NCBI GenBank assembly: GCA_902728285.1
Contig: CACVBU010001038.1
Span: 1,077,180-1,141,179, forward strand
DNA: 64,000 bases
Origin: Clytia hemisphaerica
Taxonomy: Eukaryota; Cnidaria; Hydrozoa; Leptothecata; Clytiidae
Direction: 5' to 3'
Positions 45,695 to 57,620 of this stretch are shown here, in pieces (within the stretch, counting starts at the first letter, position 1; the number at the start of each line of letters is the position of its first letter). Made by a program: the position numbers and the translations under genes. The notes under the pieces were generated by a model, which made no database searches, was not told the DNA's origin, and saw only the letters and a program-made list of their open reading frames with translations.

Positions 45695-45846
45695 GGAAAA
45701 AAAAATTGTCCATAAAAGGGATGTTCCATCAGTGGGATTTTAGGGGATTTTTTCAAGAGGCAAAAGCATCCTATAGAGAAGGCCTGAGAAAGTTTCAGCT
45801 AGATAATATTTTTTCCTGTAAATTATGCTAAACGACCCCACTAATA
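45695..45846 (+). mobile_element. Terminal fragment of the long-TIR element
   Basis: The last about 140 bp of the repeat that bounds 52053-56839: gggatgttccatcagtggga, a cctgagaaagtttcagct block and the end acgaccccactaa. Nothing of the deeper TIR is present. Confidence 0.6.
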
Positions 45847-46305
45847 AGAGGATCTTAGGATCTCAGGATCTCAGCTCAAATTTGCTTCAATAAGGCTTGG
45901 AATATAGCCGAGAAGCCACTGAACCCCTTATAAATCGATGTATTCTATGAAAGAAAGTTTAAAGTGCTAAAATAGCAATTCTCGTGCGAACTTTAAATTC
46001 TGAAAAACGTTAAAATACACTGAAATCTCAATATATTTCGACCATGATTGTAGCCCTGGCTGGGCCCTGGCTAATTGACGGTTTTGTGCGCTGTGGATCA
46101 AAAAGTTAATCCTATGTGAGAACAAGCCATGAATTCAATATGTTTTGGAACGCCATAGAACAAGGTATCGAAATGTTCAAATTAAATAATTCAAAAAAAG
46201 TCAAATTTTTATTCCAAAATGATATTTCAGAGTATAAATACACAGTTTATAAAAAAAAATCTACAACGAAAACAAGCTAACACTCAACACCTTCTTGAAT
46301 ACATT

Positions 46306-49185
46306 CTACATGCTGATGTAAGCATTATTCCCACCATTCTCCATCGGCGGCGGCATATGTTGTGATGACGTCATATTTTGAGGCGATGACGTCATTTCAT
46401 CATTATTTATAATCATTACGCCATTCGGTGTTTCTGATTGGCTGCCGAATTGCATTACACGTCCATCATTGTCCACGTGGACCTGTGTTGCCGATCCTTC
46501 GGGAGATAATACGGCACTTTGCGGAGGTAATACTGCATTTAAAGGAGATAATGTAGTTGGTTGCGAGGCAACGAATGAGACAAGTTGGGTAGGAGAGGTT
46601 AAAGTTGGGTCATCGTTTATATTTTCATTGTTGTTATAATAAGAGTTCCCTTCATCAGATAAATCCATCATTTGATGTCCTTGAGTGTTGACCATACTCA
46701 TTGTGGGTGCATGTCCGTTTTGCATCATTTTATTTACACTGGCATCCAGTTTACGTTCTTTAGTGATCAGCTCGTGCATTGAAAAATGGATTTTAGCCTG
46801 CTGTTGGTTGAGTTTTTGCATTTCGTCTCTTAGTTCTGCGGATCGCGTCATATCTGATTGTTGATTGGCCAGTTGTATGTTCACTTGACACTGTCGCATT
46901 TGACGACTCAACTCCTCGCCTGTAATAAGAATGTGGACGTGTAAATGTGAGCGTATAAGTGAGTACGTTTAGGAATATTGAATGCATGGGACATTGAACG
47001 ACATAAGTAAGCAAGTGAATGCATTATATCCATGACGTAATGTTTTATACGGAAGCATAAAAATAGCACGGGCGTTTGTCACTAGTTTTATTGTTTAAAT
47101 TCAACATCCGGTCTATTTTTTGTGCTCCCGTAAAAACATTATATAATGAACATCTCGAATCTATCGAGGATATTTAGATTCTTTCAGTCATACTTTTGCC
47201 ATAAGGAAGTCATGTGCTACTTTTTACCCAATAAGATTTCTTGATTTGGATGGGGGAACAAGCACCGTGGGTTAACTCACTCTTAAAGTTTTGTTTATTA
47301 AACACACAAAAATCTTCTTAGTAAGTTAATCCATTGTGCTTTGTTGTTCGGGAAAAGCATTGGGTTGATTAGCTCTAGTTTAGACGGCCGACTTTCTGTC
47401 CTGACTATTCTTATTGTTAGAGTAGGCAGAAGTTGAGCAAAAAGTTGGCAGCTAAAATCTTTGCTTGGAAAAGAGTTCAAAGAAGACCTTGCATTGACGT
47501 CAAAAGAGGGCAATGCATTGACTTTAGACAGCCCACTTAAATTCACAATTGTGAATTGGGCAAAATAAGTGGGCCATCTTTAGATTCTTTACCTTCAGCT
47601 TTCAGTTGTCTTTTCATTTCTTCGATTTTCTCTCTGGTCAATTTCTGTTTCTTCTTCTCTTCCGCTGCCGCTCGATTCTCTGGAATGGCTATCGAACGTG
47701 ATTTACCTAAAGAAACGAAGATTTTCAAAAATGGAGTACCTGATTTTGTCTTTGGGTTATTGAGCAAGTATATTAATATCGTGACAGCTTACTCACATGT
47801 GCCTCACATGGTTTCCATCGAACGAATGTCGTAAACAAGATTCTACATCCATCTTCCTTATATTTCGAAAAGTTGATTTTGAAGTAAATTTTAAAGGATA
47901 GACCTCTTCATAAATTACGTCACGAACATCATTTGCCTCGTTTTAAAATTATTGCCAAAGTGATTAACTCCCAGTGGATTTTATTAATACTAATTTCTAT
48001 TCATATCATTTAATGTCTCAAGGGATATAATCACCATGGTAATTGTTTGAATACGAGGCAAATGATGTTCGTGACGTAATTTATGAAAAGGTCTATTCAT
48101 GAAGTTCATGACGCAATGCTTCATACGGAAGCATCGGAAATAGCCCGGGCGCTTACCGCTAATTTTAATGTTTAGATTCAAAATCAGTGGCGAACCTTAA
48201 AACCCCGTCTTTATGGGGTTTCCGTATAAAACATTAGGTCATGAATACCACGAATCGTTAACTCTAATACATAATAATCAAATACATACCTTTAGCAAAG
48301 CGATAGGTCTTTCGAACTTCAGTTTCTGCCATTGTTCGTAAATCTTTTTTCCTCATCAGCAAACTGGGATCTTTTAAAACGAGTTGGTATGCCGTTTCGT
48401 TAACAGCGACGTGCCATTTCTTTTCACTACGTCGAAAAATCTTCGAACGTTCACGTAACGCAAGTCTATTGGTCACAGCTTCAATTCCCAGCTTACTGTT
48501 CATCCCGTTGTTACTACCATGGAAACCATTGTGAAAAACATTCATTCCGTCGTTCTGCATTTTATTCTCTAGCTCTTCGGTACGTTCTGTAATATCCAAC
48601 ACGGGGAAGTGTTCATCGTCCTCCATCGCGGATTCTTCAGGATTCAATGGAGAATTTCCACCATCATAACTTCCATTCAAGCTCCCTCCATCGTGGGTAT
48701 TCGTATAGTGGGTCGGATCAAGGTTTTCATCGTTGTTGTTAGGTGAGCTTCTGCAAAACGAAAGTGGGGGAGAGCCGTGGGAACCATTTGCTTTGTGCTC
48801 ACTGATTGGTTGATTCGGGCTTTCCAGCGAATCGATTGGTTCTTTTTTAAACCCAGACCCCTCTAAAAACTTTGTGATGTCTACTTCATCTTTTGTGTAG
48901 GGAATTTTCTCTGTTTTGTTTTCCGCACTTGAGCTTCCGTTGATTTGGTTAGTTTCCGGTTGATTTTGTGTTTGTTGCGGGCGCTTTACACTACGGTAAT
49001 CATTTACTTTGACCGTCATGCAATCGCATGTTTTGTTTGCGGTATTGTTCGAATGCGGATTTCTGATTGGTCCGTTATGATTCATTCCTGTATTCCCATT
49101 GGATGGCATGTTTTGTTGACAGCCGCTCATTGGCTGATTATTAGAATAGTTCATTCTCATTGGCTGTTGCTGTTGCTGCTGTTGC

Positions 49186-49217
<32 letters not shown>

Positions 49218-52200
49218 TTGTTGGTAATAATTCCTTTGTTGCATTTGGTTTTGTTGTGGATAGAAGCCATTCGATTGGTTCTTTTTCATTCCATTGTTTT
49301 GTTGAGGGTAGGGTGGTCGTTGTCCGTATTGACCATACATTGGCATGACAACGTGCTGTCCGAAATTAGGGTCGTAGAACGAAGTTGTATTATCTGAATA
49401 AAATGTTGAAAAGCAATGAATGGTATACAGTACGACCTATAAAGAATTTCTAAGTTAAATTTAAGTAAGATAATTTATAAAAAAAAACAGAAGATTTTGT
49501 CTTAAAACCGCGCAACAAGAGCTACAAAAAACTTTCAATGCTTCAAAATGTTACAGCTTAAACAGTAAAAGCTTCTTCGTAAAGCTCTCGTAAGAGACTC
49601 GAACAATCGTAACATCTTTGGAATTCGATATATTGAAAATATTTAACGAATAAGAAATTATTTGTGCCAAAGTTCGTCATGTAATATCAGAGGAATGTAA
49701 AGAGATGGAAAAACAGCTTCTTGAAAACAATGGAAAAACTGCTCGTCATATACCAGGTCTCTTGCCCTTAAGGGAGTTTATGTCGAGTAAATAGGTTTCT
49801 TTTGTTGTCGCTATAAAAAATCTGCATAATTACTAGTAGTAGCGTGTTGTGAAATAATTCTTTTGTTTCAAGCCTGATTATGCGCAAACTTTTAGGGCTT
49901 ATATTTTGGGTACACCTCTCCTATACGAAAAGGTACCTATATCTTCTTGCTCAGAATTTCCTAGCGATTCTACTGATATAACCGCATCATGACCGCACCA
50001 TAATATGGAAAGCTAGAGCTCGAGAATATTATAACTTCATCTTGATTTTACTCGACTTCTGACAGTTTTACAAGAACCAATTTAATATCATTGCGTTAAG
50101 AATTTCTTTTGCTATACATTGGTAAAAATATTGCTCCTTATTCTTAAAAATTGAACTAGTAATCGGCAAAAAAGGAAAAACAAATTTTCATTTCTATCGT
50201 CAAATCATGTAGAAACCTTCCGATTTGTATGGCGAGCCGTCTTTTCTGGACTTACATTTAATGACCTAATCAACGTTTTTACAATAGAATTTTCAATAGA
50301 AGTGATCGTTGAACTTTGAGTAATCAGAAAAGCTGTTTTTCCATCTCTTTGCATTCCTCTGGTAATATTGAATTTGAACAAAATTTAAAAATCCAAGAAA
50401 CTGTTTGTCTCGAAGCTTTTCGGTGTTTATACCATCGTCGGGTTCATAAAAATGATCTACAATCATGGTCGAAATATATTGAGAATTCCGGTTATTCTAA
50501 CTTCAAGGCCTTATTGGACTATTTTTGAACTTTTGGATCCTCAGATTCTAAGTCTAGCGTTAAAACAGAGTTAAAACTCTACCCTTTGAACCTACTTTAC
50601 AGTACTTACAAATCGATTGTGATTTCAAAATTTGCTGGGGAATTTCTCTTTTTTCTCAAATATCATGACCTTGATTGTAGTTTAACAGAACTGTCTTCAA
50701 AATCTTACTGTTGTTGTTATTTCTTGTTTCTTTAGGTTCCATGTTGTTCTTCATACCACGTGACGTCAACAATTGTGATAATTTGGCGCGAAATTTCACT
50801 CTCGGTCCAACCCTCCTGATGACTTCTTTCAGATCGCATCGATAAAGCAGAGCAAGCGCACGACCATCGATTTGATGAGCTAGAAGAAAAATAAGAAGTT
50901 TTTATTCATAGAGAGTAGATCGAGTTACTCTGTCTATTTCACGCCATAGCGCATGGGAGTTGAAGCAAATTAATACGCCATCTTTGCTGAGTAGACCAGA
51001 TCGGGAGAAGATCACAGTTCGGTACCGGCAATTTTTTCAACCAAGATAAACAAATGACTCAACAGGAAACGAGGAGGCGACAAAACGGTCTTGATTGATC
51101 AAATTTGCCTGATTATAAAAATGGCGCATTGTTTTGCTGCACCATGTACAGACTAGCTCCATGTAGTTTTTTATATCAGATATTTGTTTCATTATTATAA
51201 CGTTTATTTAATCACAACATTTGTCACAGACCAGGTTTTCTTAGACCCTTCACGAAATTAAGTGTCCAAAAAAATCGTTTCCAAAAAAATACCCTATTAT
51301 TCCAACGTTATTGTAGCTGGAGGAGCTTTGAGCCTTTTCTATAGGAATAAGGGAGCTCAAACCGAATTTGAATGAGCACGTTTCTTCATCCCCCCTTGAG
51401 CCTTTTTAATATGTATTCGTTCCTTTGTGAAATTTAACAACTTGTAATTACCTGGTAGTAATTTTTTAATTTTGTGATATTTTTTTAATTTTGTAAATTG
51501 AAATTCGTTTTGAATTTTTTTTACTACAAGTATAGTAATGGTGCAAAGAAGACAACGAAACGTCAAGAAATGAACAAAATTAAATTTTTAGTTTTCACTT
51601 TTATTATTAGATTTATCTGGCCCAGCAAGAAATTTTTTCAAATTTTCGATAGAGCTGGACGGGCGGTAGATAAAATTGAAATCTATTCGACTTATGAAAG
51701 TCAAGAAATTGTAAATTTAGCTCCTTCATTATTGAATGAATTCCGACCGGGTCACTGGAACGAGGGTGGGGATAGAAATCATTTGTAACTTTTTTGTAAT
51801 TTTCTAAACTTCAATAAAAGAAGAACAATTATTGAACAGATCAACATTCTTTCGTGCCAGGAAACATTCTTAGAAACACCCCCTTCTCACAGACCCGGTA
51901 GGATTTTTTCAGCCAGTTGAGATAAAAAAACGGACCAAAATACAATGGCGATATCCCCATATTTTTTTGGCAGGGGATTTCAATTCTTTTGTTTTCAATT
52001 CGGAAAATTCAGTAGGGAAGGAAAAAATAACATAACATTTCGCAGTGAGTATTTAGTATGGTCGTGCCAGCTTAAAAAGCACTCTTTGTAGGAAAAAAAT
52101 ATGATCCGGCTGAAATTTTGCACAGACCTTCCTTATAGTATCCTTAAACCACAGAAAAAATTCCCCTAAATTCCCATTGGTGGAACACCGTTTTTTAGGC

Positions 52201-55200
52201 CATTTTAGTGATGACGTCATAACAGGAAATTCAAAATATCGTCATTTTCAGACTTTTAGCAATATCTTTGCTGAAGATGGTTCAAATATGATCAAATTTG
52301 GCCAAAAATTGTGCTTTATGATGGTAATTAAGATGAAAATGTAAAAAATGACAAAATTTTATTTTTCAGGGGGTTTGGTTGGGTCAAAATAGCTCAAATT
52401 AGCAATTTTTGCCTAATTTTGACGATTTTTTGCACTTTATCATCGTCTGACTTTAAAAAAGTCATCAAAACTCTTAACAAAGTCATGATGAAATATTTAG
52501 CATACCAATAAAGATGTTTAAACGCCATTGAATTTAAGATGGCCTAATTGCTGTGAAATGTAAGATATTAGGGAGCCAAAAACATTGAGATTTGGAATCT
52601 TGAATTTAAAATTAATCTGAGAGTTTTTTGAAAAGGAAAAAAAATCTATTTAACAATCATTGAGTTTTTCAAAAATATTTTCAGTGTCTTGTCCATCCGA
52701 GTCATGTTGTTCACTAATCGCTTCGTCTAACTCTTCTTCTTCGAAAACGTTTTCCTCGTCCTAGAGAAATAAGCAATGAGGGGAAGTCGTCAGCTTGGTG
52801 GGTGGATTTCTAGTAAGGGGAGCTACAGTAGTTGCCATATTAAACACTTTGTCTTTATAAAATCTTGCTCCTTAGTTACAAAACAGGCGAACGTTTTCCT
52901 CAAAACTCAAGTGGTCAGAAGTTATGACCTAATTTAAGGAAAATGAGTTTCTCACTCGGGTCAAATTGATGCATTAAAATTTGGCATAGTTAATGATAGT
53001 TTAAAGCCAAATTACATTTGTGTTGTGTTACAATCAACTCCATGGCAATCGCCACACGATGAAACACAAGGTAGGTTATACTTCTTACACGTGCAAATCT
53101 TCGTTCCACATGGGTTTTTGGTAGTTGTTTTGCACTTGCATCTGATTACCTTCAGGAGAGAATCCGGAGCAAAAGGTTGATCGGTCTTAACTGGAATAAG
53201 TACATCCGCCTTGTGTGTTTTCCATCCCCATTTACATACGTCGAAGACAAAGAAGTCCTTTTCATCATCTTTAATGAGAGACCAGCACATTATTTGATAG
53301 TGTGCCCGCAATCCATGAAAGTAAGCGGCTCGTTCTGTTGGAGGCATGTTCGCCGGCTCAATCACTCCCTTGCACGCCATATCCACATATCTGTCATGTC
53401 TAAAAAGGACAGTAAGGATTTATTGAGGACGAGTCGTAAATTATAAGAAATGGAATAGAAAAATGTAGACTCATTTCAAAACAAACCTTATTTGAGATAA
53501 TGTCGAATTCAGTTTGCCACCATATAGGATTTTGAAAGCCTCAATCGACGCTTTGCCGACTTCCTCTTGCGTGCTCCAAATATTACTCGATTTCTTTTCC
53601 AGATATGAGTTGGGGTACACTATTTTCGGCATACATCTCTTCCAATAGCAGTTCTAGACCTGAGCCTTTCATCATGGTCCCGATACTTCCCACAAAACTC
53701 ATTAAAGTGTGGAAACCTCCAAGCCGACAGTGATTCTTCCTTTATTATTCCCATGGCCTTTAACCAAAGCGGTTGATCGAAGGTGACACTTGGTGTTGTG
53801 ATTCCAGCTTTCTTAGCTTCGTTGATGATAAACTGTAGCGTTGAGTAGATACATTTCGGACTTGATGGTGTCAGATCGATAATAGGTAGAAATGTAACGG
53901 TAGACTTGGATTTGGGATCGGGTGTAGTGCCAGTTGCTAATTGCATATAGCCGTTCCAATTAGGTCTTGTTTTTGAATGACTGAACCAACCACAATGCCA
54001 TATGATGTCGTAATTGATTGAAGATGGAATTGTAGATACAAATTGAAGTTCATGGTAAGGCTTCAATAATAGCTGATTCAGTCCGGTGTTCTGGTTCTTG
54101 AAGTAATCAACAATTTCGACTCCTCTTTTCTCGGTTAACCTTTCGACTTTGAGGCGTTTTTTCAATCCTGGAACACGTCCGAAATATCCTTGAGGTGGTT
54201 TGTCACTGGTACAAATGATGCCCATACCGTGAAATGTACCTTTTCCTGATAGGGTGACAGTGTTATGGTCAGCATTATCTGCAATCCACTGAGCGAACAG
54301 TTGAGTCAGCGTTTCTAAGTTGATTTGAGACAACTGATCGGCATCTAGATTTGCGATGACTGATTGTTTGAATCTTGTAACTTCATCGGGTGTTATTGCT
54401 AATCCAAGTTTTGACAAATGATTAACAAGCCATTTCGAGACATCTAGATCTCGAATATCAGCTTTTATGATTTGTGCAGCTGCTCTTAAGACGCCTCCCT
54501 TTGTCATTAATGATTTAAGTCTTCGGAGGTGAAAATCAGCAAGGTTTCTGAACATTACTAAGTCACTTTGGCGACCTTTTCCTTTAACAAAGTAGATGTG
54601 CCCTTCGTATTTGGCACTTAGTTTATCACGAAATCTACGAAGAGTGTATCCGTTCTCGTTGAATTCAAGGAGCTTTTCGTGAAGTTCTTGTATTGTGTAG
54701 CTTTCACAATACATCATGTTTTCGAAGTGATGACAAAACATCTCGAACGCTTCAGACATTTCTATATTTTCAGGTCTGCCTTTTTTAGGCTTCGGGGTTT
54801 GATCGTGTAAGCAGAAATCCATCATACAATTGCAGTGGTATCTTGCCTCTTCTGCTGGCAAATCTATGCATGTTTGCAATCTTCCATTAACTTCTTCTCC
54901 CCAGTCGTCCTTCGGTTTAATGCAGCCTCCAAAACAATTTTGCGCCTCTCGATTGTCTCGACTTCCTTGTAATCATCTTTTTTACTATCACATGGTTTGG
55001 CACATTAAAAGCAATCTTTCTTCCAATTGAAAATTCTATCCAACGAAGATCGTAGTCGTTTTGGAGGAAGGGTTTCGATTGGAATCGTTCTTTTGTCAGT
55101 TAGGCGTTTACGACACTTTTCATGCACGAAAATTTTGGACTCTTTAGCTGACAGATTTTTTATCTCTTGTAACAGCCCACTCTCTCCTTTCTTGTCGCAT

Positions 55201-57106
55201 GCATATTGCATAGTCCGTAGTCCTTTCTCACCAACTGGATTGGTAGGGTCATCGCCTTTTGTGCCACAAATAACGCAGTTTTCTGGATCCATTGTTCTAA
55301 AAGGATTATAATTATGATTTATTAGAATTTTAGCGTCCGGCGACGCATTTTTACGAAAAAATGCTGTTCTAAAGTCTAGAAATTTTTCATGAACAGCAGG
55401 TCAAAACTTTTGAGATAGTGGGGTGGGACAGGGTTATAAGGCAATGAGACACGGGTATGCATACAACTGAGATCAGTAGATGAATTCTTGAGACGATGAG
55501 GCAGGGGTAATTTCTAAGACAGTAAGACAAGGTACAAACCCAAGAACAGCTTATCAAAGTAACTATAAAACAGGGTAAAAAATAGGTTTAATTTCTAAGG
55601 TCTTCACCGGATGATTGTGTAATTTTGACAGCTAGATTTATGTACTGGTGGTCTTGTCATGGATTTTTAAGCAAATGTGCAAAACGAACGATTATAAAAC
55701 TAACCTTTAGTATATAATCTGAGTACTCCTGCGTTCGTACAAGTTTCTTGGTTCATACCAGTAAAGTTATCAATCAATATTACTAATTCTTATTATTGTT
55801 TACCACTAGAAGATAAGCAAAAAAATTCATAAACATTTTAAATTAAAAAAAAAATACAAGTGACATAGAAACTCACACCGACCTGTATTTTAGATAAGAA
55901 TGCAAGTCTCAAATATTATAGTACGTTCACTCTACTTTGGATAATCGTTAACGACTCTCAAGTAGAATTCTCTTCTTTCAACCATTGAAAACAATGGAGA
56001 TGAGTGTTTGTAAAAAGGACATTATCCAAAGTACAGGGTGTCCCTAATTAAAGTATCGAGTCGAAACACAACTATGAGTAGAAAGTTTTATGTGCGTGTT
56101 CACAAAATTGTATTTTAAGCTCTCCCTCTTTTTTCTTTGTCATTACGATTAATTTATACGTTGTAACTACCTTTTGTAATAAGCCTGTGTGATGGAGAAC
56201 GTTCTTATATTTTAGCGATAACACACACAAACTTTTCTACTCAATCGCATGTTCAAACTCGATACTTGTATTAGGGACACCCTGTAGAGTGAACGCACTA
56301 TACACGCAAATGCAATGATATTTTACGATCAATTAATTAAAAATAATCAATGGAGTGCATGCTGATCCCTTGGGGAATCCATTAAAAAGTTCAAACATTT
56401 TACTCGGGAAGCTAGAATACTTTATCAAGAGTTTGAATGACTCTTTTAAAGTAAGGCGATGATAAAGTGCAAAAAATAGGCAAAAATAGGCAAAAATTGC
56501 TCATTTGAGCTATTTTGACTCAACCAAACCCCCTGAAAAATAAAATTTTGTCATTTTTTATACTTTCATCTTAATTGCCATCATAAAACACAACTTTTGG
56601 CCAAATTTGATCACATTTGAACCATTTTCAGCGAAGATATTGTTAAAAGTCTGAAAATGACGATATTTTGAATTTCCTGTTATGACGTCATCACTAAAAT
56701 GGCCTAAAAAAGGGTGTTCCACCAGTGGGAATTTAGGGGAATTTTTTTTGTGGTTTAAGGATACTATAAGGAAGGTCTGTGCAAAATTTCAGCCGGATCA
56801 TATTTTTTTCCTACAAATAATGTCAGGCGACCACACTAATTGGTTTATTTCTATTTGATTATTTTCAGTGGGGACAAAAATTGGAGGATAATTTTCCACC
56901 AGGGACGATATTTGTAGAATTTTTCCAGTGTGAAGGGGTCCCAGTGAGTCTGTGAGAAGGGGATGTTTAGAACCTTTTAAAGCGATTATAAAAACAATTG
57001 GCATACTTTTGAAGCTTTCTGTTTCTTGTTCGAAACCATTTTCAGTCAACCAATGAAGGACATCAGCGATTGACCATTGATAAATCGATTTTGGTAACGA
57101 TGGCAT
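46306..57106 (-). CDS. SAM-domain, Gln-rich, coiled-coil protein, five exons
   Basis: Exons: 57007-57106, 50709-50879, 48290-49393, 47593-47706 and 46306-46919. All introns have GT-AG borders and phase 1, and the total of 2103 bases gives 700 residues. A SAM domain spans residues about 8-72 across exons 1 and 2 (WSIADVLHWL, then HQIDGRALALL and GPRVKFRAKL). A Gln tract follows (about 149-168), then a long Asn/Ser/Pro-rich stretch. A conserved block at about 396-462 (RERSKIFRRSEKKW, KDPSLLMRK) is followed by a basic coiled coil (about 470-560). From memory, similar proteins without known function occur in cnidarians and relatives. SAM domains oligomerise, and a nuclear or RNP scaffold role is inference. 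Introns 1-3 host mobile elements, and intron 1 (6.1 kb) contains the long-TIR unit. Confidence 0.8.
46920..47592 (-). other. Intron 4 of the SAM gene
   Basis: Non-coding. At 47031-47115 it has a block (tatacggaagcat, tagc.cgggcg, ttaccgct-like) that recurs in intron 3 at 48109-48192, so both introns hold copies of one unclassified repeat. Confidence 0.6.
47899..48095. mobile_element. MITE in intron 3 of the SAM gene
   Basis: The ends are tagacctcttcataaattac and the complement, with near-perfect arms of about 43 bp (gtcacgaacatcatttgcct). It shares the tagacct end with the palindrome at 27302-27484. It lies wholly inside the intron, clear of both splice sites. Confidence 0.8.
50460..50677. 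mobile_element. TA-flanked MITE in intron 2 of the SAM gene
   Basis: TA at 50458-50459 and 50678-50679. The ends are caatcatggtcgaaatat and the complement atatcatgaccttgattg. It belongs with the CAATCATGG family at 32931-33314. A separate fragment ends at 46050 with TA after it. Confidence 0.75.
51498..51788 (+). CDS. Small ORF of unknown nature
   Basis: 96 codons on the plus strand within intron 1 of the SAM gene, followed 32 bp later by an aataaa signal. The sequence is basic, then acidic, with no recognised domain. It could be a chance ORF or the end of a degraded retrocopy. Confidence 0.2.
   Translation: MKFVLNFFYYKYSNGAKKTTKRQEMNKIKFLVFTFIIRFIWPSKKFFQIFDRAGRAVDKIEIYSTYESQEIVNLAPSLLNEFRPGHWNEGGDRNHL
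53012..55292 (-). pseudogene. Decayed copy of a multicopy Cys-rich gene family
   Basis: The N-terminal frame (55005-55292) has a CVIC..C pattern and ends in a premature TAA inside a Cys-X2-Cys region. The main frame (53620-54914) follows in another phase (KDDWGEEV, ARYHCNC, then ADNADHNTVTL, FHGMGII, VTFDQPLWLKAM). A one-base insertion near 53730 shifts it out of LGGFHTLMSFVG. A stop comes soon after, and a large internal part of the family is missing. The end is joined by a normal GT-AG intron (53400-53486) to a C-terminal part (53012-53399) with a tesmin-like Cys pattern (IRCKCK, CTCKKYNLPC, GDCHGVDC). From memory this family is highly multicopy in cnidarians, arthropods and molluscs and of unknown function. 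Four defects make this copy inactive. Confidence 0.75.
55919..56300. mobile_element. Outer MITE of a nested pair
   Basis: TA flanks at 55917-55918 and 56301-56302. The ends are tagtacgttcactctacttt and the complement ending gagtgaacgcacta. Its right arm is interrupted at a TA (ccaaagTA..TAgagtg) by the inner MITE; without it the arms pair over about 30 bp. Confidence 0.8.
56034..56284. mobile_element. Inner MITE, CAGGGTGTCCCTAA ends
   Basis: TA at 56032-56033 and 56285-56286. The TIR is cagggtgtccctaat followed by a tatcgagt block, complementary at the other end. CAGGGTGTCCC ends are typical of mariner/Tc1 elements. 251 bp, non-coding. Confidence 0.82.
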
Positions 57107-57620
57107 CTTTCTTCGCTGGTTTGTATTATTTTATCAATCACTGAAATAATAAAGAAAGATTCAATTAGATTTACTAAGCTATACAAACTGAATTCCCAGT
57201 AACCCAAAATCTTCTATCCAATCAAAGTTTTTTTAATTGCAATCTGTTACCCTAATCATTGTACTAAAGTTCCTTAGGCTATACCTTTACCCATCGTATC
57301 TAGCGCCCTTCTAACGCCCAACTGCGCCTTCCACGCTCCACTGGGCAGCAACTTAGCAATTGGTGTCCAGCCCTCCTAAACTTTAGTGTTGTTTCGGCAG
57401 CGATCGGCGGCGGACCTGCTCAGGACATAGGTTTGTAAGTATCCTTTTCGTATTTGTAGCCCGATTGTAGAGCGTTGTCATTATTAAATATTAGTTTTAT
57501 TGTAACTGCATAGTCTACCGTTCTTGTCTACAATAGGATTAGGTTCTACTCCCCTAGGTCCCTTTAACCCGTCCCTTTCGTAGTCTAGACTCACTCACCC
57601 ACTGCGTCTTATTCGTCTGC
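57107..57620. other. Upstream region of the SAM gene
   Basis: A locally GC-richer stretch at 57295-57420 lies 200-300 bp upstream of the SAM gene ATG and could hold its promoter or 5' exon. No element ends were found. Confidence 0.35.

Larger units (their letters stand above)
52053..56839. mobile_element. 4.8 kb unit with 420-430 bp inverted ends inside intron 1 of the SAM gene
   Basis: Left end 52053-52483 and right end 56419-56839 are reverse complements over almost their whole length. Outer tips are ttagtatggtcg and the complement of ttagtgtggtcg. Between them lies only the decayed Cys-rich gene (53012-55292), in one orientation, and the nested MITE pair at 55919-56300. A shorter terminal copy is at 45695-45846. 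No clear target-site duplication was seen. A mobile element with long TIRs is the simplest reading; two independent inverted insertions are the alternative. Confidence 0.6.

Noticed and set aside
48945-49397. Plus-strand ORF rich in Leu
   Set aside because: It is antisense to the Gln-rich exon of the SAM gene; CAG/CAA repeats give TTG/CTG on the other strand.
50316-50528. 70-codon plus-strand ORF
   Set aside because: Its end lies in the MITE at 50460-50677, within an intron of the opposite-strand gene; no domain.
53177-53446. Plus-strand ORF opposite the Cys-rich domain
   Set aside because: It is a shadow of the minus-strand Cys-rich C-terminal exon.
56798-57006. Extension of the SAM exon 1 frame to 102 codons
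   Set aside because: A GT donor follows codon 33, and the exon at 50709-50879 completes the SAM fold in phase. The extension reads into the intron and the long-TIR repeat.
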